Source: Gammaproteobacteria bacterium UBA1119 (GTDB lineage: Bacteria > Pseudomonadota > Gammaproteobacteria > Pseudomonadales > Azotimanducaceae). From it: a DNA stretch of 17,157 nt. Every line of letters begins with the position of its first letter. Within the stretch, counting starts at the first letter, position 1. The position numbers and the translations under genes were made by a program. Shown piece after piece: positions 1-8,081 of this stretch. The stretch spans positions 1 through 17,157 of the forward strand of contig DCBA01000081.1 in the NCBI GenBank assembly GCA_002313255.1, in the 5' to 3' direction. The notes below the pieces were generated by a model. That model had not been told where the DNA came from. It was given only the letters and a program-made list of their open reading frames with translations, and ran no database searches.

Positions 1-1210
1 CCTTCGCTTGGGGCAGAGAAGTTTCGTCAACGACCTCGATAACGGGGCCTGGATTACCACCAGCAATCTCAATGAGCAATGCCGTCGCACGTTCCATTGC
101 CGCGCCCTGAAGCTCGCTGTCCACTCCCCGTTCGTAACGCTGAGAAGCGTCTGTCTGAATGCCGTAACGGCGGCCTGTCCCCATGATTGCCACGGGCGAA
201 AAAAACGCGCACTCAAGAAATACATCGGTGGTGGTCTCAGTGACTCCACTCTTCACACCGCCCATCACTCCTGCAATCGCGAGCGGTCCAGTTCCATGTG
301 CTATGACCAAGCTCTCTTCATCCAACTCAATCGAGTTACCAGCCAGAAGCGTAAGTTGCTCACCCTCCTCGGCCATGCGAACAACAATGCGGTCGTCTAA
401 CGATGCCAAATCGAAAGCATGTAAAGGTTGACCGAGTTCGAGCAGAATATAGTTGGTTACGTCGACCACGGGATCAATCGAACGGAGCCCACTTCGTTCC
501 AACCGTTCGACCATCCATGCGGGCGCCACCTGAGAGATATCGACTCCCTCAATGACGCGACCCAAATATTTCGGGCAAGCCGAGGGGGCATGGACTTCGA
601 CAGGGAAAATCGTCTCCGTGGACGCAGGCACTTCACTTATGACCGGCTCGTTCATTGACATCCGATTAAGTACGGCTACTTCGCGAGCGACACCACGAAC
701 GCTAAAACAATCCCCGCGATTTGGAGTGAGATCTAGATCTATCGAAAATTCATCCAAATCCAACGCTTCGCGTAATTCCAAACCAGGCGACAGGGTATTC
801 GAAAGCTCCATGATTCCGTCATGGTCATCACTCATACCCAATTCTTTCGCGCTGCACAGCATCCCGTATGATTGAACTCCCCTAAGTTTTGTGCGTTGTA
901 TCTCAAGTCCGTCGGAAAGTTCGGAACCAACTCTCGCGAACGCCGTCTTAAGCCCCACTCGAGCGTTCGGAGCACCGCAAACCACACTGAATTTTTCTGA
1001 TCCGTCAAATACCGTACAGACCGAAAGTCGATCCGCATTCGGGTGTGCGTGGAGCTCTAGTATTTCTCCGATGACGATGCCGGTGAACTCATCCGCCACG
1101 GAGCCTACAGCGTCAGCTTCAAGCCCTGCACTAGTGAGTTGATCGCATAATTCGTCCGTTCCTATCTTCGGATCAACCCATGTACGCAGCCATTTTTCGG
1201 AGAATTTCAT
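1..1210 (-). CDS. pheT: Phenylalanine-tRNA ligase beta subunit, C-terminal part cut off by window edge
   Basis: Beta subunit of the alpha2-beta2 cytosolic enzyme that charges tRNA-Phe; it carries tRNA-binding and editing domains. My reading of the minus strand from the ATG at 1210 stays open to base 1, giving 403 codons of a protein that is usually about 790 residues. The N-terminus (MKFSEKWLRTWVD) is typical. The OB-fold tRNA-binding domain is at about residues 40-150, with HPNADRLSVC in it. Then follow LTPNRGDC, the editing-domain segments DPVVDVTNYILLELGQPLHA and GVMGG, and TDASQRYERGVD. The gene starts 8 bases after the pheS stop with only a weak GCGG upstream, suggesting translational coupling. 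The catalytic-like core and C-terminal anticodon-binding domain lie outside the window. Confidence 0.97.
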   Translation of the reverse strand, partial: MKFSEKWLRTWVDPKIGTDELCDQLTSAGLEADAVGSVADEFTGIVIGEILELHAHPNADRLSVCTVFDGSEKFSVVCGAPNARVGLKTAFARVGSELSDGLEIQRTKLRGVQSYGMLCSAKELGMSDDHDGIMELSNTLSPGLELREALDLDEFSIDLDLTPNRGDCFSVRGVAREVAVLNRMSMNEPVISEVPASTETIFPVEVHAPSACPKYLGRVIEGVDISQVAPAWMVERLERSGLRSIDPVVDVTNYILLELGQPLHAFDLASLDDRIVVRMAEEGEQLTLLAGNSIELDEESLVIAHGTGPLAIAGVMGGVKSGVTETTTDVFLECAFFSPVAIMGTGRRYGIQTDASQRYERGVDSELQGAAMERATALLIEIAGGNPGPVIEVVDETSLPQAK

Positions 1211-1218
1211 CAGACCGC

Positions 1219-2244
<1,026 letters not shown>

Positions 2245-2287
2245 CTACGGGACGCCGCTCGGGATAAACCGTAATTTCCAGCTGCGT

Positions 2288-2647
2288 CTACGCAGCAAGG
2301 GCTTCCTTTGCCTTATCTGCCAATGCGCCAAACGTAGCTTTCTCGTGTAACGCCAAATCGGCCAGGACTTTTCGGTCGACCTCGATAGCAGCTTTTTTCA
2401 GACCCGCAATGAAGCGACTGTACGAAAGTCCGTGCTCTCTTGCTTCCGCATTGATCCGAATAATCCACAGTGCTCGGAATTGTCGTTTCTTCTGGCGCCG
2501 ATCTCGGTAAGCGTATTGTCCCGCTTTAATAACCGCTTGCTTGGCGACCTTGAACGTACGACTTCGAGCCCCGTAATAACCTTTGGCTTGTCGCAGTATT
2601 TTTTTTCGGCGGGCTCTGGAAGCCACACCTCTCTTTACTCTTGGCAT
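2288..2647 (-). CDS. rplT: 50S ribosomal protein L20
   Basis: Large-subunit protein needed for early 50S assembly; it binds 23S rRNA and in E. coli represses translation of its own operon. It has 119 residues, the family length. The basic N-terminal extension begins [18 protein letters not shown], followed by [30 protein letters not shown] and the C-terminal globular half with GLSYSRFI. The ATG is preceded by AGGAG at 6-base spacing, and this ribosome-binding site overlaps the TAG of rpmI. The two ribosomal genes are therefore 8 bases apart and probably coupled. Confidence 0.98.
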   Translation of the reverse strand: MPRVKRGVASRARRKKILRQAKGYYGARSRTFKVAKQAVIKAGQYAYRDRRQKKRQFRALWIIRINAEAREHGLSYSRFIAGLKKAAIEVDRKVLADLALHEKATFGALADKAKEALAA

Positions 2648-2655
2648 GGTGTCTC

Positions 2656-2856
2656 CTAGCGGGCCTTACCGGGCAGCATCCGATCCACACTTTTTCGATC
2701 AGCCGGGGATACTTCATTGAATCCACGCAGCTGTCGTTTCCGTTTTTGCGGCTTCGAAGTAAAAAAGTGGTTCTTACCTGTCCGCTTATGCTTGAAGCCT
2801 TTAGCGGTCCGGCGGAATCGTTTGGCCGCACCTCGATTAGTTTTCATTTTTGGCAT
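2656..2856 (-). CDS. rpmI: 50S ribosomal protein L35
   Basis: Small, very basic 50S subunit protein of 66 residues; the E. coli homologue has about 65. The sequence begins [20 protein letters not shown] and contains [14 protein letters not shown] and a KRKRQLRG stretch, all family hallmarks. The ATG has GGGAG five bases upstream. It is the first gene after the 106-base infC-rpmI gap, where the L20 regulatory structure is expected, and rplT follows 8 bases downstream. Confidence 0.98.
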   Translation of the reverse strand: MPKMKTNRGAAKRFRRTAKGFKHKRTGKNHFFTSKPQKRKRQLRGFNEVSPADRKSVDRMLPGKAR

Positions 2857-2860
2857 AGCT

Positions 2861-2939
2861 GCTCCCTAACGCCTCATCGCATTACAAGTTTCGTCAAACG
2901 AAACCCCTGTTAGCACGTTTGCGCGACTTGTGAGCTAAC
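2861..2939 (-). promoter_or_regulatory. Putative L20 (rpmI-rplT) autoregulatory leader between infC and rpmI
   Basis: The 106-base gap holds two perfect inverted repeats read on the minus strand. GTTAGC (2939-2934) can pair with GCTAAC (2914-2909) across 19 bases. GTTTCG (2904-2899) can pair with CGAAAC (2893-2888) over a 5-base loop. A third copy, GTTAG (2870-2866), touches the rpmI Shine-Dalgarno GGGAG (2866-2862) and could compete for the CTAAC of the middle strand. In E. coli, L20 represses rpmI translation by binding a structure formed upstream of rpmI. Applying that here is inference; the repeats themselves are seen directly. Confidence 0.45.
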
Positions 2940-2962
2940 GACAAGCGCGCCGCATCTTCTTG

Positions 2963-3505
2963 TTATCTTTTCTTTTTACGAGGAGCCAAAACCATCGTCA
3001 CCTGCCGGCCTTCAAACTTTGGGCTAGCTTCGATTGTGGCCATAGGCTCTAGGTCTTCTTCGACCCTCTCCATCAGTTTCATTCCGATTTCAGGATGCGC
3101 CATTTCGCGCCCCCGAAAACGTAGCGTGACTTTCGCTTTGTCACCGTCCTCTAAAAAACGAATCAGGTTGCGCAATTTTATCTGGTAGTCGGCCTCTTCT
3201 GTTCCGGGCCGAAACTTCTGTTCCTTAACTTGGGTTTGCTTCTGCTTCTTTCTTTGGGCGGCCTTCTCTTTCTTGAGGTCGAAAAGGTGCTTTCCATAAT
3301 CCATTACCTTCACGACCGGGGGCTCTGCCTCAGGTGCAATCAACACCAGATCAAGCCCAGCTTTTTGCGCCTCATCGAGTGCATTCACCCGACTCACTAT
3401 ACCGACTTGACTACCGTCGGCGCCGATTAATCGCAGCTGCGTACCCTGAATATCTTCGTTCAACACTGCGCGTTCGCGTTGCGCGTTCATTCCTGATTTT
3501 TTAAT
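2963..3505 (-). CDS. infC: Translation initiation factor IF-3, probable AUU start
   Basis: IF3 binds the 30S subunit, prevents premature 50S joining and checks initiator tRNA and start-codon pairing. The N-domain carries [28 protein letters not shown] and a Lys/Gln-rich linker helix. The C-domain carries [44 protein letters not shown] and the end [11 protein letters not shown] place the start at an ATT (3505) five codons before the first ATG (3490). GGAGAG (3519-3514) lies 8 bases from the ATT but 23 from the ATG, and the in-frame stop at 3532 excludes longer forms. This gives 180 residues (175 from the ATG). AUU-initiated infC is the known basis of IF3 autoregulation in E. coli. It is the first gene of the cluster; no thrS precedes it. 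Confidence 0.95.
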   Translation of the reverse strand: MKKSGMNAQRERAVLNEDIQGTQLRLIGADGSQVGIVSRVNALDEAQKAGLDLVLIAPEAEPPVVKVMDYGKHLFDLKKEKAAQRKKQKQTQVKEQKFRPGTEEADYQIKLRNLIRFLEDGDKAKVTLRFRGREMAHPEIGMKLMERVEEDLEPMATIEASPKFEGRQVTMVLAPRKKKR

Positions 3506-3519
3506 TGGACATTCTCTCC
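3503..3519 (-). promoter_or_regulatory. infC ribosome-binding site and AUU start codon
   Basis: On the minus strand GGAGAG is followed by 8 bases and then ATT, read in frame as ATT-AAA-AAA-TCA-GGA-ATG. The spacing fits the ATT and not the downstream ATG. The AGGA directly before the ATG has no spacer and cannot serve as its Shine-Dalgarno. This arrangement decides the start of infC. Confidence 0.7.
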
Positions 3520-3625
3520 ATATAAACCCTTACGTTGATCTTAGCCGATGTAACTTCTCGTCCAAGTTTCCCCCAGACGAAACAGTAACAAAAGATGCTC
3601 ACTTTTCCGACAAAAAAGCGCGCCG

Positions 3626-3654
3626 AGTGTACGACCCGACGTATGACAAAACAA
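3626..3654 (-). promoter_or_regulatory. Candidate sigma-70 promoter for the infC operon
   Basis: Minus strand TTGTTT (3654-3649), a 17-base spacer, then TACACT (3631-3626). The -10 matches consensus at 4 of 6 positions and the -35 at 3 of 6. A GC-rich stretch (CGGCGCGC) follows the -10, as in stringently controlled promoters of translation genes. The predicted leader to the AUU would be about 110 bases. The assignment is by eye and the -35 is weak. Confidence 0.35.
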
Positions 3655-3778
3655 CCTTAAGTCCTTGTCATCAAAGAATAAAATGTGGCCCGTATAGGGG
3701 AACAGTCTAACTTCGTTGATTCGTTACGAATCGCAGTGTTAGGGTTTGCCACCCGCCGCGAGTGGGGCGGGCACGCAA

Positions 3779-3855
3779 AGGCGCGTAGCTCAGTTGGTTA
3801 GAGCGTTGCCTTGACATGGCAGAGGTCGTTGGTTCGATTCCAATCGCGCCTACCA
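3779..3855 (+). tRNA. tRNA-Val (anticodon GAC)
   Basis: A full cloverleaf of 77 bases can be folded. The acceptor stem AGGCGCG pairs with CGCGCCT (7 bp), and the D arm is GCTC-AGTTGGTTA-GAGC. The anticodon stem TTGCC/GGCAG has one G-U pair and loop TTGACAT, putting anticodon GAC at 3813-3815. The variable loop is AGGTC, and the T arm GTTGG-TTCGATT-CCAAT has one G-U pair. The discriminator is A and CCA is encoded. It closely resembles enterobacterial tRNA-Val(GAC) in the D and anticodon arms. It is transcribed away from infC and converges on the ABC transporter genes. A GC hairpin CCCGCC/GGCGGG sits just upstream (about 3752-3770), with no clear promoter hexamers. Confidence 0.97.
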
Positions 3856-3856
3856 A

Positions 3857-3898
3857 GATTGTCGTCGGCGGTTCGTTTGCGATCCGCCGGCAACAATT
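3857..3898 (+). terminator. Long hairpin, probable bidirectional terminator between tRNA-Val and ABC genes
   Basis: The stem pairs 3857-3871 with 3884-3898. It has a GC core CGGCGG/CCGCCG, one C-A mismatch (3863/3892), then TTGT/ACAA. Above a T-T mismatch the helix continues as TCG-TTTG-CGA. It begins 2 bases after the tRNA CCA and lies downstream of the minus-strand ABC operon, where convergent transcripts should end. No run of T follows on either strand, so it may act with Rho, or as an RNA processing and stability element. Confidence 0.5.
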
Positions 3899-4001
3899 GG
3901 TACACAAAGACCTCAGGCCTCGCTCCATTAATTTGCGTCTCAATCCGCTCTACTTGATCATCCGCCGGATCGTATATCCAGACCGAATCTACACCGCGCG
4001 T

Positions 4002-6053
4002 TTAACGCCCCGCCTGAGAGTCGACGCCCTGCAACATCGCATAACGTCGATATTGGCTCTCGTTATCTCGCATCAACGCATCGTGGCTACCCACTTCGAG
4101 CACCCTACCCTGATCCATGAAGACAATTCGATTAGCCCGACGAATCGTCGAAAGACGGTGGGCGATGACAATCACCAATCGATCTTTTGAAATCTCTGTT
4201 AACGCTTCAACCAAACGATTTTCCGCAACCGGATCAAGGGCCGCTGTCGGTTCATCCAATATCAAAATTTGGGAATTTCGGATGAGTCCGCGGGCGATAC
4301 TCAGCCGCTGCTGCTGACCTACAGACAACGTTTCGCCTGAGCGGCCCAACACGGTATCAATCCCGTCAGGCATCGAAGCGATAAAATCCATACATCCCGC
4401 TGTCCGCAACGCCTCTAGTAACTCGCTCTCCGTCGCATCGGGATTGGCAATACCTAGATTGTCCCGAATACTTTCCGACAACAGCAGATGTTCTTGAAAC
4501 ACGTACGTGACTTGACGCCTGAGTGAATCTAAGTCAACGCGTGTTACATCGAGACTGTCAATAAGAACTCTGCCGCTCGTTGGCCTAAGTAGCGCCGGGA
4601 TCATATAAGCGAGACTCGTCTTACCCGCCCCGGTTGGGCCAACGATGGCCACGAATGAATTGGTTGGCAACTCGAGGTCGATTTCTTTCAGCGCGACGGA
4701 TCCGTCGGGGTATTCGTAACTGAGGTTTTCGAAAGTAACACCTTCACTTAATGTCCCAAGCTCTTCCTCGCCATGCGCATCCTCGTCCCGCTCTTGGTCT
4801 ATGAAGAAAAAGACGCGTCTAAGGGCGGCCGCAGGTTCCTGCACAAATATCCACGTATCGCCAAGCTCTCCTGCTGCATAAAATATGGCCACGAGAATTC
4901 CGATAAGTGCGAAGAAGTCACCCGGGGTTAGAAGTCCACCGATTACGTCGTGGGCGATGCCGCGACCCCAAAAGATCAACATCGACGTCAACGTGATACC
5001 GCCTAATGCAATAACGATCGCCCAAACGACAATCGCGTAGCGTTCTCGCAAAAAAGATTCTTCGCTTCGCTCCGCGAAGCGTTCTTTTTCACGTTCCATG
5101 CCCCCCAGACTCTGCACAGCAGTGATGCTATCCATGCTTTCTTCCATGCTGCTTGTCGTCGACGATCCCGCCGCTCTTTTCGTTTGATTGGTGCGACGCA
5201 CCAACCCCGAAAACGGGAAGGTAATGGCGATAGCAATCGGGAAAATAGACCAAGCAAGCCAGACAAGTTCTGGCGAAATATCCCCATACGTGTATTCGAT
5301 GAGATAAATCTGAATAAGTGCGGCAATCAATATTGCCAATGGCCGAAGCGTCAGTTGATACACCACTTCCGGCACCATCGGCGCGTCATAGAGCACCCGG
5401 TACATGGAATCTCCAATCCGCTGATCTTGCAAGGTGGTCAACGAAAGCCTGGTAAGACCTTCAAACAAGTCGGTTCGAAGAAAATTGACCATGCGCTGGG
5501 TCAACCGCACGTTCACCCAATATTCAAGGAGCCCCCATAGTCCGCCCGCTTCACTCCCACCACCACTAATCTGATTCTCGGCTTGCGTAGCAGCATCGGA
5601 GCCCTCGTATAAATAAGCACCGGTACCACCCGCTCGCGTCCCAATAAAAAACAACAACCCGACATATAGGATGCTCAAGACCATCATGATTTGCATCGGA
5701 CTCAAACCCTGGAGAGACAGCAAAATCGGATCCATGAACGGTGGATAACGTAGTTCAACATCGTCGAGCGCTTTTCCACCAACAACGTGATCGACAATGA
5801 TTTTCGCGATCCAGGGTAATAAAAGACCAGGTACCCACATCCCCGTCGACAACAGAAACTTCGCGAAAAATAATTCCTTAACTGGCTTCAACAACCCGAC
5901 AGCACGCCCCACCAAGAAGAACGTTTCTTTGTTGGTGAGTTCGGTATCGATGTCGACTTGGTCGTCGTACTGAGCACGCCCTCCCTTACCGAAAATTGAT
6001 TCAAGCAAGCCCTCGCCGCGGCGAGGCGTATTCGGATCCGATCCGTCACTCAT
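4002..6053 (-). CDS. ABC exporter half-transporter, subunit 1 (permease-ATPase fusion)
   Basis: Inner-membrane ABC exporter with fused transmembrane and ATPase domains, 683 residues; ordinary family members have about 580-600. Hydrophobic segments lie at about 62-90, 120-138, 235-255, 262-285, 340-362 and 378-398. The ATPase has Walker A GPTGAGKTS (472-480), Q-loop Q520, signature LSVGQ (576-580), Walker B with catalytic Glu ILILDE (596-601) and switch His632. An unusual Gly/Ala-rich stretch (about 141-172) interrupts the normally continuous helix between TM2 and the first intracellular loop. The ATG overlaps the end of the upstream ABC gene by 8 bases, and GGAGG lies 9 bases upstream. Such overlapping pairs usually form heterodimers. 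The substrate cannot be read from the sequence. Confidence 0.93.
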   Translation of the reverse strand: MSDGSDPNTPRRGEGLLESIFGKGGRAQYDDQVDIDTELTNKETFFLVGRAVGLLKPVKELFFAKFLLSTGMWVPGLLLPWIAKIIVDHVVGGKALDDVELRYPPFMDPILLSLQGLSPMQIMMVLSILYVGLLFFIGTRAGGTGAYLYEGSDAATQAENQISGGGSEAGGLWGLLEYWVNVRLTQRMVNFLRTDLFEGLTRLSLTTLQDQRIGDSMYRVLYDAPMVPEVVYQLTLRPLAILIAALIQIYLIEYTYGDISPELVWLAWSIFPIAIAITFPFSGLVRRTNQTKRAAGSSTTSSMEESMDSITAVQSLGGMEREKERFAERSEESFLRERYAIVVWAIVIALGGITLTSMLIFWGRGIAHDVIGGLLTPGDFFALIGILVAIFYAAGELGDTWIFVQEPAAALRRVFFFIDQERDEDAHGEEELGTLSEGVTFENLSYEYPDGSVALKEIDLELPTNSFVAIVGPTGAGKTSLAYMIPALLRPTSGRVLIDSLDVTRVDLDSLRRQVTYVFQEHLLLSESIRDNLGIANPDATESELLEALRTAGCMDFIASMPDGIDTVLGRSGETLSVGQQQRLSIARGLIRNSQILILDEPTAALDPVAENRLVEALTEISKDRLVIVIAHRLSTIRRANRIVFMDQGRVLEVGSHDALMRDNESQYRRYAMLQGVDSQAGR
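5063..5081. repeat. Perfect 8-bp hairpin with flanking A/T runs inside the ABC gene
   Basis: CGCTTCGC-TCC-GCGAAGCG is a perfect inverted repeat with a 3-base loop. On the plus strand it is followed by TTCTTTTT and preceded by AAAAAA, so each strand shows a GC stem followed by a T run, 7 bases away on the minus strand. It lies in codons for RFAERSEESFL in the transmembrane-to-ATPase part of the gene. It looks like an intrinsic terminator, especially for antisense transcription. It may be a coincidence of Glu/Arg-rich coding. Confidence 0.4.
6011..6026. repeat. 16-bp perfect palindrome near the 5' end of ABC subunit 1
   Basis: CCTCGCCGCGGCGAGG equals its own reverse complement. It lies about 28-43 bases inside the coding region of the downstream ABC gene (residues around RRGEGL). 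Position and GC content suggest possible mRNA structure near the start codon or a protein-binding palindrome. No function is shown. Confidence 0.3.
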
Positions 6054-8019
6054 CCCTCATTGCCTCCGCGAGACCCGACGTCTCTGCCCGCACGAAACGC
6101 CGGTAGCGCCCATCTTCTCGACTCATCAATTCGTCATGGCTTCCAAGTTCCGCGATGCGACCGTCCTCAAGAAAAGCGATGGTGTCGGCCTCTCGAATAG
6201 TCGACAGCCGATGGGTGATCACGAATACCACCCGCTGACTTCCCCATAACTCAAGGTTCGCAAGCACGCGCTTTTCGTTGACGGCGTCCAGCGAAGCCGT
6301 GGGTTCATCTAGAATCAAAATAGGCGTATCACGAACCACTGCCCTAGCGATCGATAAGCGCTGTCGTTGACCGGTCGACAACTTAACTCCACGCTCGCCG
6401 AGCTCCGTGTCGTATCCTCGGTCAAGCTCATCGATAAACTCGTCGGCGCAGGCAATCTTGGCCGCTTCCACGATCCGGTCGCGATCTATGTTTGGTATTG
6501 CATATCCAATGTTGTCGGCAACGCTGCCCGTGAACAGAACATTTTTTTGCAGCGCGATAGCGGTGTTAGCTCGAACGTCTTCAACGCTTAACCGCTTGAG
6601 ATCAACCCCATTAATCGAGACAGCGCCCTGATCCGGATCGTACAACCGCAATAGCATCGACATGAGCGTCGACTTCCCTGACCCAGTCGCACCAACAATC
6701 GCCGTGATGGAGCCGACGTCGGCAACCAAATCAAGCGACGCCAATACGGGGTGACTTGGTTCATACGCAAAATCGACCCCGCGCCACTCAAGCCGCTCGA
6801 CTTCCACAGGGAAAGGTTCCGGGTTATCCGGGCTTTCCACTTCAGGCTCAAGGTCAAGAATAAAAAAGGCTCGTTCCAACGCGATGAAGAGATCCTGCAG
6901 CTGGCTCCACATTCGCACCGCACCGTAGCCTTGCCCGATAGCACCTCCCGTCTGATCACGCCCGAATTGAAACGCTCCAAGGTTCCAGGCAACAAACGGG
7001 ACCAAAAAAGCCATGACGGCGGGGACATTCAGGCCCAAACGCTCGTTGGACCACGAGGCCATGACGTACTCGGTCGAGATCACACAGAGTCCGCCCATCA
7101 TCATCACGAGCAAACTCAAAACGATCATCTCCAATCGAACTCTAAACGCCGCATCGAGCGCCCGATGCGAATCCTTGTCGAAACGTTGCAATGCTCCATC
7201 TTCAGCCCGATTCGCCTTGATAATCTTCGCTGCCACGAAAGTTTCTTGTAGTCGCGACGTGAGATCACTATTGGCCACGCGATTAGCTAGCGCTCTGCGT
7301 CGAATCCTCGGGGTAAAAGCGATCGTCAACCAGACCGTTGGTACCACCACGATCAACAACGCGAGCAAAAGACTGGGGGCGAGCAACACGATCAGCACGA
7401 TGGCCCAAATGAGTCCAAATAACAGACCCATTGGACCGATCAGTCCCTCCTGTATCAGATTGATAATTTGCGCACTGTCCTGGTAGACACGAAACACCGT
7501 GTCTCCAACTCGCGTATCGCTGTGGTGGCGAAGCGAAAGGTGTTGCGAACGTTCCACCATCGCGACGCGCAAGGATTGGTTTACGCTATGCCAAATCCAA
7601 GTGCCCCAGTACCAAATTGCAATAAAGGAACCGATACCGACAACCAGCAGTATCGCCATCCAGATGAGCAACCGATCAAGAACAATTTTTCGCTGCTCGT
7701 CCGTGGGAACTTCCAGCCCTGCACCCGCATCTCCGAACGAGTCGTCGAGCCACAATAGTGACGCTTGTAGGGGCAATAACTTTTCCTCCCCCACCAACAC
7801 CTTGTTCGACAAGAGGTCTAACCCTTGAGTGTATGCGACGGTCCCTACTAACCCCGACAATCCGATCAAAATGAGGTAGAAGATCAGGTGCATCTTCAGA
7901 GGACGAAGAAAAGGCCAGGTCTTGGCAGCCAGTTCTAGAATCCGTCGTCCTGTAATCCGTGGCGTATCTTCGACATCGGGATCACCCGGGAGATTGACCT
8001 GAAATCGAGCTTCACTCAT
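6046..8019 (-). CDS. ABC exporter half-transporter, subunit 2 (permease-ATPase fusion)
   Basis: Second inner-membrane ABC exporter half-transporter, 657 residues. Hydrophobic segments are at about 43-64, 117-138, 196-214, 216-236, 297-318 and 333-350. The TM1-TM2 loop (about 65-116) is long for the family and should face the periplasm. ATPase motifs are Walker A GATGSGKS (443-450), Q491, LSTGQ (547-551), ILILDE (567-572) and switch His603. With the next gene this would give a heterodimer whose two ATP sites both look complete, unlike many heterodimeric exporters with one degenerate site. The ATG at 8019 has only a weak GAG upstream. The TauD-like gene ends 62 bases before it. Multidrug or lipid export are both possible; the substrate is unknown. 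Confidence 0.93.
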   Translation of the reverse strand: MSEARFQVNLPGDPDVEDTPRITGRRILELAAKTWPFLRPLKMHLIFYLILIGLSGLVGTVAYTQGLDLLSNKVLVGEEKLLPLQASLLWLDDSFGDAGAGLEVPTDEQRKIVLDRLLIWMAILLVVGIGSFIAIWYWGTWIWHSVNQSLRVAMVERSQHLSLRHHSDTRVGDTVFRVYQDSAQIINLIQEGLIGPMGLLFGLIWAIVLIVLLAPSLLLALLIVVVPTVWLTIAFTPRIRRRALANRVANSDLTSRLQETFVAAKIIKANRAEDGALQRFDKDSHRALDAAFRVRLEMIVLSLLVMMMGGLCVISTEYVMASWSNERLGLNVPAVMAFLVPFVAWNLGAFQFGRDQTGGAIGQGYGAVRMWSQLQDLFIALERAFFILDLEPEVESPDNPEPFPVEVERLEWRGVDFAYEPSHPVLASLDLVADVGSITAIVGATGSGKSTLMSMLLRLYDPDQGAVSINGVDLKRLSVEDVRANTAIALQKNVLFTGSVADNIGYAIPNIDRDRIVEAAKIACADEFIDELDRGYDTELGERGVKLSTGQRQRLSIARAVVRDTPILILDEPTASLDAVNEKRVLANLELWGSQRVVFVITHRLSTIREADTIAFLEDGRIAELGSHDELMSREDGRYRRFVRAETSGLAEAMRDE

Positions 8020-8081
8020 CGACTACTCGCTGCTCGTACCGGCGATCGACGCGCCGAAACTAAAGTGCGACTTAATCCAAT

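Noticed and set aside
3707..3943. Minus-strand open frame of 78 codons with IGIEPTTSAMSRQRSNQLSYAP
   Set aside because: It is antisense to tRNA-Val. This peptide is the familiar false translation opposite tRNA genes.
6367..7828. Several open frames of 70-166 codons on the plus strand opposite the ABC genes
   Set aside because: They are shadows of coding frames with Ser/Arg-rich composition and no family motifs; the minus-strand proteins are certain.
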